From the NCBI RefSeq assembly GCF_002042965.1, contig NZ_MZNT01000016.1:143457-207456 (forward strand): a stretch of DNA of 64,000 nt, written 5' to 3'. The notes beneath the pieces are model-generated. The model had not been told where the DNA came from, did not search any database, and saw nothing but the letters and a program-made list of their open reading frames with translations. This document shows positions 1-8,515 of the stretch, piece after piece. Origin of the DNA: Paenibacillus sp. 32352. Lineage in GTDB: Bacteria > Bacillota > Bacilli > Paenibacillales > NBRC-103111. The number at the start of each line of letters is the position of its first letter. Positions within the stretch are counted from its first letter, which is position 1. The translations under genes and the position numbers were made by a program.

Positions 1-939
1 ATAGATCCGTCCTCCATCGGTTCCTCTAAGCCTGGATTCCAGGGAAAGCTCCAGTCCGGTTTTGCCGATCCAATCGTCTACTGCATATCCTTTGTCCTTG
101 TATTTGGCCAGCTCTTCTGCGGTCAATTTGCCTATGTACCCAACAAGATGGGCGGCTGCCTCCTCCAAGGGGTAGGAGCGCACCTTCTTGGTGCGATAGG
201 TGACGCCGGGGATGGCCGTCAGAGCCTCCAGCCGTTGATCGCCCTTGGGCACAATCGTTACGGGAACGAAATAATCCGGCTTTACCCAAGAGGCATTAAG
301 CAGATTTTGGATCGTTTTCGGGTCCAGCTTCAATAGATCAGCCAGCTTCTGGATCGAGGGGTCCGGAGTTTCCGGGAGCTTCTTGGGGATAAGGCCAAGC
401 TCCAGCTTATCTTCGTTAATGGCCAGCCCGAAGCCCTGCCGGTCCAGAATTTCTCCACGCTGCGCCTTGGTATCCTCGACTCTTACTTTGTCCTTGTCTC
501 CCAGCTTGGGATGAATATAAGTGGAGTCCCATTGGACTCTCCAATTTACGTCTTCTTTGACTATCAGCGCATTCTGATCATAGGATATGGGCCCATACGT
601 GCTGTTCAGGTTCACGTGCAGTCTGTACGATTTTTTATCCTTGATTTTACGGGAATCGTCCTGCTCGACCGGCAGCCACTGGATGGACAAATCCTTCATG
701 CCGATTCCTTCATAGATCGATTTGTGCCGGGTAACGAACGCGGCTGTGTCGATTTTTTGCTTGGAGTCCGTGGAGAGCCAATCGTACATGGCTTCGTATT
801 GCTTTTGCTGCCACGCATTCGCGAAGGCTCGCATCGCATCATCCGGATTCGGCTCATTCCCTTTGCAGCCCGCCATTGCAACCAGCACGCAGGTCAGCGC
901 AAGCAAGCGGCTCCAGGTCACCATTCGTTTCTTTTTCAT
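1..939 (-). CDS. Class B penicillin-binding protein, lipoprotein, partial (C-terminus outside window)
   Basis: The minus-strand frame is open from an ATG at 939 to the window edge (313 codons) and the transpeptidase part is missing. The N-terminus MKKKRMVTW is followed by a hydrophobic stretch ending in a lipobox (VAMAGC, Cys25), so the protein is probably lipid-anchored outside the membrane. Residues about 30-150 look like the NTF2-like MecA N-terminal domain (DDAMRAFANAW, then YDWLS). The dimerisation domain begins near residue 160 (QRGEILDRQG) and runs through HLVGYIG and the IGKTGLELSLE segment typical of class B PBPs. The role would be peptidoglycan cross-linking. A GGGAATGGTGAAGC stretch upstream supplies a binding site. 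Family is fairly sure; the exact paralogue (PBP3/MecA-like) is not. Confidence 0.85.
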   Translation of the reverse strand, partial: MKKKRMVTWSRLLALTCVLVAMAGCKGNEPNPDDAMRAFANAWQQKQYEAMYDWLSTDSKQKIDTAAFVTRHKSIYEGIGMKDLSIQWLPVEQDDSRKIKDKKSYRLHVNLNSTYGPISYDQNALIVKEDVNWRVQWDSTYIHPKLGDKDKVRVEDTKAQRGEILDRQGFGLAINEDKLELGLIPKKLPETPDPSIQKLADLLKLDPKTIQNLLNASWVKPDYFVPVTIVPKGDQRLEALTAIPGVTYRTKKVRSYPLEEAAAHLVGYIGKLTAEELAKYKDKGYAVDDWIGKTGLELSLESRLRGTDGGRIY

Positions 940-1053
940 GCTTCACCATTCCCTTGCATTTCCGTTGCTATCCTATTGTATAGATAAATTTGGCAGGGAA
1001 GAATGGCTGAACTCTGATAATCCCCTCACAGCCCACTGATGCGAAAAGGCAAC

Positions 1054-1078
1054 AAAAAAAGGGAGACGATCCTCTCCC
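1054..1078 (-). terminator. Intrinsic terminator of the AraC-type gene
   Basis: GGGAGA/TCTCCC stem (1061-1066 with 1073-1078) with a 6-nt loop. On the minus strand it is followed by seven T (A-run 1054-1060). It directly abuts the stop of the regulator gene. Confidence 0.8.
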
Positions 1079-2011
1079 TTACATCATCTGAGCTGCCTGC
1101 TCCATCGAGCTGTCACCCCGCATCCGCTGCTTGAACTCCTTGGGCGAGCACTGGTTATGGCGCTTGAACAGCTTGTAAAACTGGGCCATATTCGGAATGC
1201 CGACAGCATCACCGATTTCCATAATACTGGCATCCTTGGTCAGCAGGAGCCGTTCGGCTTTTTTAATCCGTTTATAATTCACATAGTCAACAAACGACAT
1301 GCCCATGACCTTTTTGAAAAACTTAATGAAATAATGATAGCTCAGATTAAGGACGGCGCACGCCTGTTCAATCGCGATTTTCTCGCTTAGGTGGGCGTCG
1401 ATATAATCGAGGGCGGGCTGCAGCCTCATCAGCTCGGCATTGTCGGCCCCTTGAAGCAGATCCCGGTCGTCATGACGCAGAAGGAGCAGCAGCAGCCTGC
1501 GGATCGAAGCGCTTATCGCGAGCTCGTACCCCTTGGCCTTGCTTTGGGCTTCCTGATAGATGTCCATAATGAGATCAAACGCCTGCCGCTGCACCTCAGG
1601 CTTCTCGCGAAAAATATAGTTCAACTGCCCGAGCGGACGTCTGGCCTCGTTGAAATAAGCCAAGTAAGGCATCGTGCTCTCATCAAAATGCTGGGACAAA
1701 TCGAACTGGCACACGATATAGCTGAGCGGCATCGGAAGCTCCTTGCGAGTCCGGTGAAGCTGGGAGGAGCCGAACAAATGGACATCGCCCTTCTGCAGCA
1801 GTCTTGAATCGTGCTTCGTTTGGATCCCCAGACCGCCTTCGGTCAGAATAAGAAACTCCACTTCTTTATGATAATGCCATTTATAGACCTTCGGAATCGA
1901 TATGGTAGTGCCCGGGCTTTCGATCTGCCAAATTTTCAGGCGAAGCAGAGGATTCTGGTAATCGACGAGCTCATTAAATACAACGGTTTCCGTATCGTCC
2001 CACTTCGTCAT
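1079..2011 (-). CDS. AraC-family transcriptional regulator with cupin sensor domain
   Basis: About 310 residues from the ATG at 2011. The frame is open further upstream, but that part reads as non-coding and the ATG has a GGAGG upstream, although 13 nt away. The N-terminal half looks like a cupin sensing domain (WHYHKEVEFLIL, then QKGDVHLFGSSQLH). The C-terminal about 100 residues carry two helix-turn-helix motifs of the AraC family (IAIEQACAVLNLSYHYFIKFFKK and IMEIGDAVGIPNMAQFYKLFKR region). Such proteins usually control sugar-use genes. The gene is divergent from the ThuA-like gene at 2217, so it probably regulates that gene and itself from the shared 200-bp region. The ligand cannot be read from the sequence. 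Confidence 0.85.
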   Translation of the reverse strand: MTKWDDTETVVFNELVDYQNPLLRLKIWQIESPGTTISIPKVYKWHYHKEVEFLILTEGGLGIQTKHDSRLLQKGDVHLFGSSQLHRTRKELPMPLSYIVCQFDLSQHFDESTMPYLAYFNEARRPLGQLNYIFREKPEVQRQAFDLIMDIYQEAQSKAKGYELAISASIRRLLLLLLRHDDRDLLQGADNAELMRLQPALDYIDAHLSEKIAIEQACAVLNLSYHYFIKFFKKVMGMSFVDYVNYKRIKKAERLLLTKDASIMEIGDAVGIPNMAQFYKLFKRHNQCSPKEFKQRMRGDSSMEQAAQMM

Positions 2012-2169
2012 ACGCTTGCCGCAACCTCCGTTTCCACAAAAAGGAAGACTATATTGCATAATAAAATTAACGTTGAAATAAGAATAGTATAGCACGTTTG
2101 AATAGGACATGACATTATTGCATACAGATGGGGCAATTTTGAGAATATCTTTTTGTGCGGGGCATCTTA

Positions 2170-2175
2170 TATAAT
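2170..2175 (+). promoter_or_regulatory. Candidate -10 element for the ThuA-like gene
   Basis: A perfect TATAAT lies 47 nt upstream of the start. No good -35 hexamer is seen at 16-18 nt, which would fit an activator-dependent promoter controlled by the divergent AraC regulator. Confidence 0.35.
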
Positions 2176-2216
2176 CAAGGTACAAAAAAAGACCTATCAA
2201 TGGAGGTAATAATCCC

Positions 2217-2957
2217 ATGAGTCAAAAGCTGCGAGTCACGGTGTGGAATGAATTTCGGCATGAAAAAGAGAACGAAAAGGTTCGTTCCGTCTATCCCAAC
2301 GGCATTCATCAAGCGATAGGAGAGGGCCTCGGAGCCGATGTGGAAGTGTCCTACGCCACCTTGGATGAGCCGGAGCACGGGCTGACGGAGGAAAAGCTGA
2401 ACAACACGGATGTTCTCATCTGGTGGGGTCACAAGGCGCACGGCGCGGTGGAGGACGCTATTGTAGAGCGTGTCCATAAACGCGTGCTGCACGGCATGGG
2501 CTTGATCGTTCTGCATTCCGGCCATTTCTCCAAAATTTTCAAAAAGCTGATGGGTACCTCCTGCGATCTGAAATGGCGCGAAGCGGATGAAAAGGAACGC
2601 ATCTGGGTTGTGGCTCCAAGCCATCCGATTGTGGAGGGCATCGGTCAATATATTGAATTGGAAGCGGAAGAAATGTACGGGGAGCACTTCGATATTCCTC
2701 AGCCGGATGAGCTGATTATGGTCAGCTGGTTTGAAGGCGGAGAGGTGTTCCGCAGCGGCTGCACGTTCCATCGCGGTCAAGGCAAAATCTTTTATTTCCG
2801 CCCGGGACACGAGACGTATCCAACCTATTACAACGAACAAGTACGCCGCGTGATTCGCAATGCAACGCATTGGGCAGCGCCATCGACTCGCGAATATCCG
2901 GTTTATGGGAACCACAAGCCATTGGAGACCATCAAGGCCAAGGTACAGCAGGGATAA
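2217..2957 (+). CDS. ThuA-like (trehalose utilisation) family protein
   Basis: 246 residues with a clear binding site (TGGAGG, 10 nt before the ATG). The sequence shows the class I glutamine amidotransferase-like fold of the ThuA family: VTVWNEFRHE at the N-terminus, DVLIWWGHKAHG near residue 65, IVLHSGHFSKIF near 98, and FYFRPGHETYPTYYN near 200. ThuA/ThuB in rhizobia act in disaccharide (3-keto-trehalose) catabolism; in Bacillota this stand-alone form sits near sugar transport or regulator genes. Here the partner is the divergent AraC regulator, so a sugar-inducible catabolic role is inferred. The exact substrate is unknown. Confidence 0.85.
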   Translation: MSQKLRVTVWNEFRHEKENEKVRSVYPNGIHQAIGEGLGADVEVSYATLDEPEHGLTEEKLNNTDVLIWWGHKAHGAVEDAIVERVHKRVLHGMGLIVLHSGHFSKIFKKLMGTSCDLKWREADEKERIWVVAPSHPIVEGIGQYIELEAEEMYGEHFDIPQPDELIMVSWFEGGEVFRSGCTFHRGQGKIFYFRPGHETYPTYYNEQVRRVIRNATHWAAPSTREYPVYGNHKPLETIKAKVQQG

Positions 2958-3157
2958 GCCTGGCGGGGCGGTTATTGGCATCGGAAGGAATTGGAGGTCC
3001 GGTTGGAGCATATGCTGCTCTTACCGGGCTTTTTGATGTTATAGCTAAATGCGGCTGCACCTCTAGAAAAGGAGGATAATAGACGTTTTTCTCCCAATGG
3101 ATGGGATTTTACAGCAAACCCGTTTACGTCTACGAGGATTTGGCTAAACAGATAATA

Positions 3158-3189
3158 GAGCCGCCCCTTGCGCAGGTGCAGCTCTTTTT
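3158..3189 (+). terminator. Probable terminator
   Basis: An imperfect GAGC...GCTC hairpin with an inner GC-rich stem is followed by TTTTTC. It lies between the convergent ThuA-like gene and the gene ending at 3218. Confidence 0.5.
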
Positions 3190-3217
3190 CATCATGAAGA
3201 AGTGAAGGCTTGCAGCC

Positions 3218-3688
3218 TTATCTGGAAGTGCGCCGTTTGACGCGAGTCTTTTGTACGGGACCGGTTTTGCGTTTGCGGCGCCTTTTGCGTCTGGGGGTTA
3301 CCTCCAGGCTGTCACCGTTTTTCTTCTTAAGGAGACCGCCCATCAGCACCTTGACTAGCGGAGCTACTTGTTGTACGCTTTGCACCATGCGCTGTACTTT
3401 CGACACCGTATCTACAATACCTTCGATACCACCGAGCCGATCAATGATTTGCTTGATTTGGCCGATGTTAATGTTGCTGTTCCCGCCGCCTCCCGATCCG
3501 CCCAGCAGAGTCGTTAATCCGCCTCCGCCGCCGTTGTTGGTTGCAGGGACAGGGGACTGCGCATAGCTGTTAATTTCCATTCCCGGATATTGAACAGGGT
3601 ATTGTCCTCCTTCGAAAAAAGAGCCCGGCTGAGTAAAGCTGCGCATCGGATCACCTTGGTTTCCGATAGTTGGTCTTTGATAAGTCAC
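3218..3688 (-). CDS. Low-complexity basic protein, possibly a spore-coat protein (YqfQ/VrrA-like)
   Basis: 156 residues. The N-terminal half is rich in Gly, Pro, Gln and Asn with two glycine runs. The middle is an amphipathic stretch (INIGQIKQIIDRLGG, then VQRMVQSVQQVAPLVKVL). The C-terminus is very basic (PRRKRRRKRKTGP). No catalytic motif is visible. The QQVAPLVK segment and overall layout recall the YqfQ/VrrA group of spore-coat-related proteins in Bacilli, but this is a weak resemblance from memory. It stands alone and converges with the ThuA-like gene. The basic tail suggests binding to an acidic polymer or DNA. Confidence 0.55.
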   Translation of the reverse strand: MTYQRPTIGNQGDPMRSFTQPGSFFEGGQYPVQYPGMEINSYAQSPVPATNNGGGGGLTTLLGGSGGGGNSNINIGQIKQIIDRLGGIEGIVDTVSKVQRMVQSVQQVAPLVKVLMGGLLKKKNGDSLEVTPRRKRRRKRKTGPVQKTRVKRRTSR

Positions 3689-3981
3689 GGGTTTTCACGA
3701 TCCTTTATTATGGATTTCTAAGTCACTGGATGCCACTGGCAAAAAGTACCTTTGGACGTACCGAAAATTGGACATAGACGTTTTACCTAATTTAGTCTAT
3801 GTTATAGGCGAATGAATGGATTGGACTCCTGTCACGGTTTTATCAGCTTTTTGATGTTTTACTTCATTACCGCATAAAAATAGTAAAGAATTGCTAATCT
3901 AAAGGGAGGATTTCCTCCATTGGTGTCGAATACATTAATGTAAGAATTGTTAGCAGACCATCATAGGGGTTGAACGAAAAC

Positions 3982-4272
3982 ATGCAATTGAAAAAATTAA
4001 ATGATAAAGCGATCGATCAACTGTTCGAAGCGGTCCTGACGCTTAAAGATATTGAAGAATGCTACGTCTTTTTCGACGATTTGTGCACGGTGAACGAAAT
4101 TCAGTCCCTGTCCCAGCGTTTGGAAGTGGCCCGGATGCTGCGCAAAGGCAATACATATAACCAAATTGAGGCGGAAACCGGTGCCAGCACGGCTACGATT
4201 TCCCGCGTCAAGCGCTGCTTGAACTACGGTAACGACGGTTATAAAATGACGCTGGAGCGCCTTGGACGCTAG
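3982..4272 (+). CDS. yerC: YerC/YecD family TrpR-like DNA-binding protein
   Basis: 96 residues. The ATG at 3982 is chosen because family members start MQ; an in-frame TTG at 3970 touches the AGGGG binding site. The protein has the TrpR-type helix-turn-helix fold: LKDIEECYVFFDDLCTVNEI, then QSLSQRLEVARML, and the recognition region GASTATISRVKRCLNYG. In B. subtilis yerC is next to the purine/DNA metabolism gene pcrB and acts as a small repressor-like protein. Here it is monocistronic and followed by its own terminator. The family assignment is firm; the target genes are unknown. Confidence 0.9.
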   Translation: MQLKKLNDKAIDQLFEAVLTLKDIEECYVFFDDLCTVNEIQSLSQRLEVARMLRKGNTYNQIEAETGASTATISRVKRCLNYGNDGYKMTLERLGR

Positions 4273-4296
4273 CGGAAATGCGCAAGCTTATTCGCC

Positions 4297-4329
4297 ATCC
4301 TTCCCGAACGTGAACCGGGAGGGATTTTC
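4297..4329 (+). terminator. Intrinsic terminator downstream of yerC
   Basis: 10-bp stem (ATCCTTCCCG with CGGGAGGGAT, one G-U pair) and 9-nt loop, followed by TTTTCTTC. Confidence 0.75.
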
Positions 4330-4475
4330 TTCGTGTACCAATAAAATCATTGCTGACGGTACCGTCAGGGAAGCTCTGGCTGGTATCTTATCCGGTGACT
4401 TCTGCTAAGGAACTGATCTGAAAAAGTTTATTCACAAAGTCGTTGAGCCGCCAGGGAACGGACTCGGCAGGATTA

Positions 4476-4484
4476 TGCTATAAT
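4476..4484 (+). promoter_or_regulatory. Extended -10 promoter for the cbiX-dgkB-rlmCD operon
   Basis: TGCTATAAT is an extended -10 element (TGnTATAAT), 83 nt before the TTG start at 4568. No convincing -35 is seen, as is common for extended -10 promoters. Confidence 0.55.
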
Positions 4485-4567
4485 AGGAAAAAGCTGAGTA
4501 ATAAGCGTGGTCGAACAGCCTGATTACATCGATAGATGGTTTTCTCGTACAGGGGAGAGGATATTCG

Positions 4568-5332
4568 TTGGTAAAACACGGCATATTAGTCATAAGTCAC
4601 GGTTCACGCAGCGAAGAGTGGGTTCGGCTTGTGGACGAAGCGGTCCTGGCGATGCATGTGCCGGCGAATGTTCCGGTATACTCCTCCTTTCTGGAAATCG
4701 TGGAGGGGCGTCTGATCCAGGATGGAATCACCGCTTTGGAGATGCAGGGCGTGACAGATATTGTGGTTATCCCGCTGTTCGTTTCTTCAGGAAGCACTCA
4801 TATCGATGAAATCAGCTATGCTCTCGGCGTTAAGAAGGAGCCTGTCCTTCCGACGGATATGCTTCCATTCGATATAAAAGCAAGAGTGCATTTTACATCG
4901 CCCATTGACGACGATCCGGATATAGCAGCTATCCTTTACGAGAAATTGAAGCCGCTATCGGTCGATCCCTCTCAGGAAATCGTTCTTTTAGTAGGGCACG
5001 GAAGTGTAGAAAAAGGATTCTTCGAGCCATGGCAGGACGGCATGAGGAAGCTGGCGATGCGCATTCAAGCGTTGGGCGGCTTCGATGAGGTCGATACAGC
5101 CATGCTGCTGCCCGATCAAATACCAAGCAAGCTGAACAAGTGGAGCGAGTGTAAGCCGCATCATACGGTGCTGGCAGCTCCGCTATTCTTAAGCGAAGGG
5201 TACTTCACGAACGAGGTAATTCCTTCTCGTATGCAAGGCTATACATATAAATATAATGGGAGAGCGCTGTTGCCGCATCCTCTGCTGACTCGGTGGATGG
5301 AGCGGCAGGCGGCTCCTTTTTTGGAGTGGTAA
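4568..5332 (+). CDS. CbiX/SirB-like sirohydrochlorin chelatase family protein
   Basis: 254 residues starting with TTG behind GGGGAGAGG. Two repeated chelatase half-domains are visible: ILVISHGSRSEEW at residues 6-18, and LLVGHGSVEKGF near 140. The motif VVIPLFVSSGSTHIDEI (about 75-91) carries the conserved metal-binding His, and APLFLSEGYFTNEVIP is the matching segment of the second half. Family members insert Co or Fe into tetrapyrroles (cobalamin or sirohaem). It sits 26 bp before dgkB and no other tetrapyrrole gene is nearby, so the physiological metal and substrate are open. Confidence 0.85.
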   Translation: MVKHGILVISHGSRSEEWVRLVDEAVLAMHVPANVPVYSSFLEIVEGRLIQDGITALEMQGVTDIVVIPLFVSSGSTHIDEISYALGVKKEPVLPTDMLPFDIKARVHFTSPIDDDPDIAAILYEKLKPLSVDPSQEIVLLVGHGSVEKGFFEPWQDGMRKLAMRIQALGGFDEVDTAMLLPDQIPSKLNKWSECKPHHTVLAAPLFLSEGYFTNEVIPSRMQGYTYKYNGRALLPHPLLTRWMERQAAPFLEW

Positions 5333-5357
5333 CCATGCAGCAAATCGAGGCGAACGG

Positions 5358-6353
5358 GTGAATAAAGGAATGACCAAACGTGCAAGACTGATATACAATC
5401 CAACTTCCGGCAGGGAAGAAATGAGAAGGCGGCTGCCTGAAATATTGCAGCGGCTGGAGCGGGGCGGGCTGGAGACGTCTACGCACGCCACGATCGGCGA
5501 AGGCGACGCGACGCTTGCCGCAGCGGATGCGGTGGAGCGCGGCTTTGACGTGATCATTGCAGCAGGCGGCGACGGTACGCTGTATGAAGTGATCAACGGC
5601 ATGGCGGAGAAGCCGCACCGTCCTCCGCTTGGGATTCTGCCTCTGGGCACGACCAACGACTTTGCCCGGGCGCTTAATATTCCGCGCAGCTGGGAAGGTG
5701 CGGTCGATGTTATTTTGCAGCAGCATACGAAGGTTATCGATGTCGGCAAAATGAATCAGCGCTACTTCATCAACATTGCCGGCGGAGGCTCTCTGACCGA
5801 GCTGACTTATGAGGTGCCGAGCAAGCTGAAGACAATGATCGGCCAGCTGGCCTATTATATGAAGGGACTGGAGAAGCTGCCGCGGCTTCGTCCGATCGAG
5901 CTGCATATCCGGACCGACGAAGCGGAATTCCACGAGGAAGTGATGCTGTTCCTCATTTCGAACAGCAACTCCGTAGGAGGCTTTGAGCGGTTGGCGCCCG
6001 ACGCTTCCCTCAATGACGGCTTGTTCGATGTCCTGATCTTGAAAAAGTGTAATCTCGCCGAATTTATCCGCGTCGTCACCTTAGCGCTCCGCGGCGAGCA
6101 TTTGGGTGACCCGAACATTATTTATTTTCAAACCCGCAACATTGAAGTGACCTCTCCGGATTATGTGCAGATCAATCTGGACGGCGAATTCGGCGGCACT
6201 CTGCCGTGCTTATTCACTAATTTGCCGTCTCATCTTCACATTTTCGTAGACGAGAGCGGTCAATCGGTATATAAAACGAACCCATTGCAGCAGATCAAGC
6301 TGCCTTGGAAAACCAAATCTGGAGTGGACGGACATGAGCACGAAGAGCAATAA
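5358..6353 (+). CDS. dgkB: Diacylglycerol kinase (DagK/DgkB-like lipid kinase)
   Basis: 331 residues. GTG start at 5358 behind GAGGCGAACG; the next ATG (5370) lies too close to its own AAAGGA. Motifs of the DAGK catalytic family: LIYNPTSGR near residue 11, AAGGDGTLYEVING near 69 (nucleotide-binding GGDGT), GILPLGTTNDFARAL near 93, and QINLDGEFGG near 273. DgkB in Bacilli is a soluble membrane-associated enzyme that phosphorylates diacylglycerol released by lipoteichoic acid synthesis and returns it to phospholipid. It overlaps the next gene by 20 bp; dgkB beside an RlmCD-like methyltransferase is a common Bacillota arrangement. Confidence 0.92.
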   Translation: MNKGMTKRARLIYNPTSGREEMRRRLPEILQRLERGGLETSTHATIGEGDATLAAADAVERGFDVIIAAGGDGTLYEVINGMAEKPHRPPLGILPLGTTNDFARALNIPRSWEGAVDVILQQHTKVIDVGKMNQRYFINIAGGGSLTELTYEVPSKLKTMIGQLAYYMKGLEKLPRLRPIELHIRTDEAEFHEEVMLFLISNSNSVGGFERLAPDASLNDGLFDVLILKKCNLAEFIRVVTLALRGEHLGDPNIIYFQTRNIEVTSPDYVQINLDGEFGGTLPCLFTNLPSHLHIFVDESGQSVYKTNPLQQIKLPWKTKSGVDGHEHEEQ

Positions 6354-7929
6354 CGGCAGCAGAAGACCGCAGGGCAAGGGACGGCAGCAGGATGGTGCCC
6401 AAGCCCAAGGCGGCTATCGGAATGCAGGAAGAAGGACGGTGGGTCCTGCGCCAGATTTGAGTGGCCTGCCTGTGGCGAAGAACGAAGAATATGAAGCCGA
6501 TATAGTCGGCATCGGGCACGAGGGAGAAGGGGTAGGCCGTGTGAACGGCTTTACCCTTTTTATTAAGGGAGCGCTGCCCGGAGAGCGGGTGCTGGTCAAG
6601 GTGCTGAAGCTGAAGAAGCAGTACGGCTACGCCAAGCTTCTGCGCATCCTCAAGGCAAGCCCCGATCGTATTGCGGCGCCCTGTCCGATCTACAGCCAAT
6701 GCGGCGGCTGCCAGCTGCAGCATTTGAGCTATGAAGCGCAGCTCCGCTTCAAGCGGCAGCTTGTGGTGGACAACCTGGAGCGGATCGGTAAGCTTCAGGT
6801 AGCCGGAAGCGGAGATTTATCCAAGGGGCAGAGTACAGAAAACGCAGGATCATTTTCTAGAGCGGATAAGGGAGTTATCGTCCATCCGACGTTAGGGATG
6901 GACGATCCTTGGCGCTACCGCAACAAGGCGCAGGTGCCTATCGGCTACGAAGCGGCCTCGGCCGACCGCGAGGGCGGCTTGGTCGGGGGCTTCTACGCCC
7001 AAGGCAGCCACCGCATCATCGATATGGATGAGTGCCTCATCCAGCAGGAGAACAACGACCTCGTCGTAGCCGAGGTCAAGCGCATTGCCCGTGAGCTGGG
7101 GATCCGAGCATATAATGAGGAGACCCATAAGGGCCTGCTGCGCCACGTCGTGGCGCGTTACGGCTTCAACACAGGCGACATCATGGTCGTCCTCATCACG
7201 AACGGCGAAAGCCTGCCGTACGCGGACGAGCTGGTCGGCCTGCTGCGCCAAGCCATTCCTGGCATTAAGAGCATCTGCCAGAACATCAACAAAGAGCGGA
7301 CCAATGTTATCTTCGGCGACAAGACGAAGGTGCTCTGGGGCGACGATGTGATCTATGACACCATCGGAGACATCCGCTTCGCGATCTCGGCGCGGTCGTT
7401 CTATCAAGTGAACCCCGTACAGACCGAGGTGCTGTACGGGAAGGCGCTCGACTTCGCCGGGCTGACCGGCGAAGAGACCGTGATCGATGCCTACTGCGGC
7501 ATCGGCACGATTTCGCTGTTCTTGGCGCAGCGCGCACGCCAAGTGTACGGCGTCGAGATCGTCGGCGAAGCGATCGACGATGCTCGGCGCAATGCGCGGC
7601 TGAACGGCATCCGCAACGTTCAGTTCGAGACCGGCGCGGCCGAGGCCGTCATCCCCGAATGGCGTCGGCAGGGCATCGCCCCCGACGTCATCGTGGTTGA
7701 CCCGCCGCGCAAAGGCTGCGACGCCGCGCTGCTCGACACGATCCTCGAGATGAGACCATCTCGAGTGGTGTACGTGTCGTGCAATCCCTCGACTCTGGCG
7801 AGGGACTTGCAGGTGCTCGCGGCGGGCGGCTACACCACCGTCGAGGTCCAGCCGGTGGATATGTTTCCGCATACGGTGCATGTGGAAAGTGTTTGTTTGT
7901 TGGTGAGGACTGGTGTAAATAACAAATAA
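6334..7929 (+). CDS. rlmCD: 23S rRNA (uracil-5-)-methyltransferase (RlmCD/RumA/TrmA family)
   Basis: 531 residues, longer than the usual about 455. Extra length comes from a basic Q/G-rich N-terminal tail (about 1-45) and an insertion near 155-180. Domains in order: TRAM RNA-binding domain (about 46-105, starting NEEYEADIVGIGHEGEG); 4Fe-4S ligands Cys117, Cys123, Cys126 (CPIYSQCGGC) and a fourth Cys near 234 (MDECLIQ); SAM-binding DAYCGIGTISLF near 385; DPPRKGCD near 456; catalytic VYVSCNPSTLARDL with the nucleophilic Cys near 483. It transfers a methyl group from SAM to uracil C5 in 23S rRNA. Translationally coupled to dgkB and followed by the terminator at 8046. Confidence 0.92.
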   Translation: MSTKSNNGSRRPQGKGRQQDGAQAQGGYRNAGRRTVGPAPDLSGLPVAKNEEYEADIVGIGHEGEGVGRVNGFTLFIKGALPGERVLVKVLKLKKQYGYAKLLRILKASPDRIAAPCPIYSQCGGCQLQHLSYEAQLRFKRQLVVDNLERIGKLQVAGSGDLSKGQSTENAGSFSRADKGVIVHPTLGMDDPWRYRNKAQVPIGYEAASADREGGLVGGFYAQGSHRIIDMDECLIQQENNDLVVAEVKRIARELGIRAYNEETHKGLLRHVVARYGFNTGDIMVVLITNGESLPYADELVGLLRQAIPGIKSICQNINKERTNVIFGDKTKVLWGDDVIYDTIGDIRFAISARSFYQVNPVQTEVLYGKALDFAGLTGEETVIDAYCGIGTISLFLAQRARQVYGVEIVGEAIDDARRNARLNGIRNVQFETGAAEAVIPEWRRQGIAPDVIVVDPPRKGCDAALLDTILEMRPSRVVYVSCNPSTLARDLQVLAAGGYTTVEVQPVDMFPHTVHVESVCLLVRTGVNNK

Positions 7930-8045
7930 ATCCATGCTATAACAAATAAAGTCCTGCCAAAATCGCAATAAACTCATGCTAATCCTTAAACGAGAGCCGG
8001 AGCATGGGGCAGTCTGCATCCCAAATTTTTATCAATCATTATCCC

Positions 8046-8096
8046 AAGCCGAGCGTTACTCAGGCAAATCCCCTGATCCCGCTCGGCTTTTGTTTT
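8046..8096 (+). terminator. Intrinsic terminator of the cbiX-dgkB-rlmCD operon
   Basis: AAGCCGAGCG (8046-8055) pairs with CGCTCGGCTT (8080-8089), with a nested CAGG/CCTG inner stem, followed by TTTTGTTTT. A related hairpin with the same nested CAGG/CCTG occurs at 35333. Confidence 0.85.
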
Positions 8097-8350
8097 CCCA
8101 CTTAAAGGATGGAAACTGAGTCGCCGCGGCACTGGAAACCCTTATATTTCTAAGTTTTTCCCAGGCTTAAACCCATCCAAATGTCTTTCCCAATCGATCC
8201 CCAATCATTTACTCAATCGCATTTCCCAGTGGTTTTACTCAATCAATAACCTCGGTTTTCCATGTCCTTTCCTCAATGTTACGCCCTACCCATATCAAGA
8301 CATTATTGCGAAATAGAAAAAAGTTATGCTATGAAAAGTTGAGGATTTGT

Positions 8351-8364
8351 TCACGACTTTAATT
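8351..8364. repeat. 14-bp sequence shared with the right island edge (left copy)
   Basis: TCACGACTTTAATT is identical to 35572-35585; 13 of its bases also occur at 35505-35517. It lies just inside the left AT-composition step. Possible attachment-site or insertion remnant; not proven. Confidence 0.35.
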
Positions 8365-8515
8365 ATCCCTGAAACGGTGCATAGCGGGGTTAGAGGGTTA
8401 ATTTAGCAGGGGTTTATTTATTTTGAACATAGTTATCCTTATTGTTGTATATAAAAGATTAATGTAATATATACCTGAGTGAGGCAAATGGAAAATTATA
8501 TGAGGTGTCGTTGAT

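Larger units (their letters stand above)
7930..8515. other. Intergenic region at left edge of the defence island
   Basis: 586 bp without a convincing gene. 7925-7990 has three loosely repeated units beginning AATAAA. 8046-8096 is a terminator. 8120-8280 has repeated T-rich phrases (TTTACTCAATC occurs twice). From about 8285 the sequence becomes clearly AT-rich, marking the island boundary. 8351-8364 (TCACGACTTTAATT) recurs at the right boundary (35572). Confidence 0.6.

Noticed and set aside
2175..3011. 278-codon open frame on the minus strand opposite the ThuA-like gene
   Set aside because: Shadow frame of a well-supported gene; no ribosome site and no recognisable protein features.
4507..4809. 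100-codon plus-strand frame before and over the CbiX-like gene
   Set aside because: Overlaps the better-supported frame at 4568; sequence is arginine/glycine-rich shadow type and its start has no ribosome site.
6892..8019. 375-codon open frame on the minus strand inside rlmCD
   Set aside because: Antisense shadow caused by high GC and codon bias; the sense frame carries all catalytic motifs of the methyltransferase.
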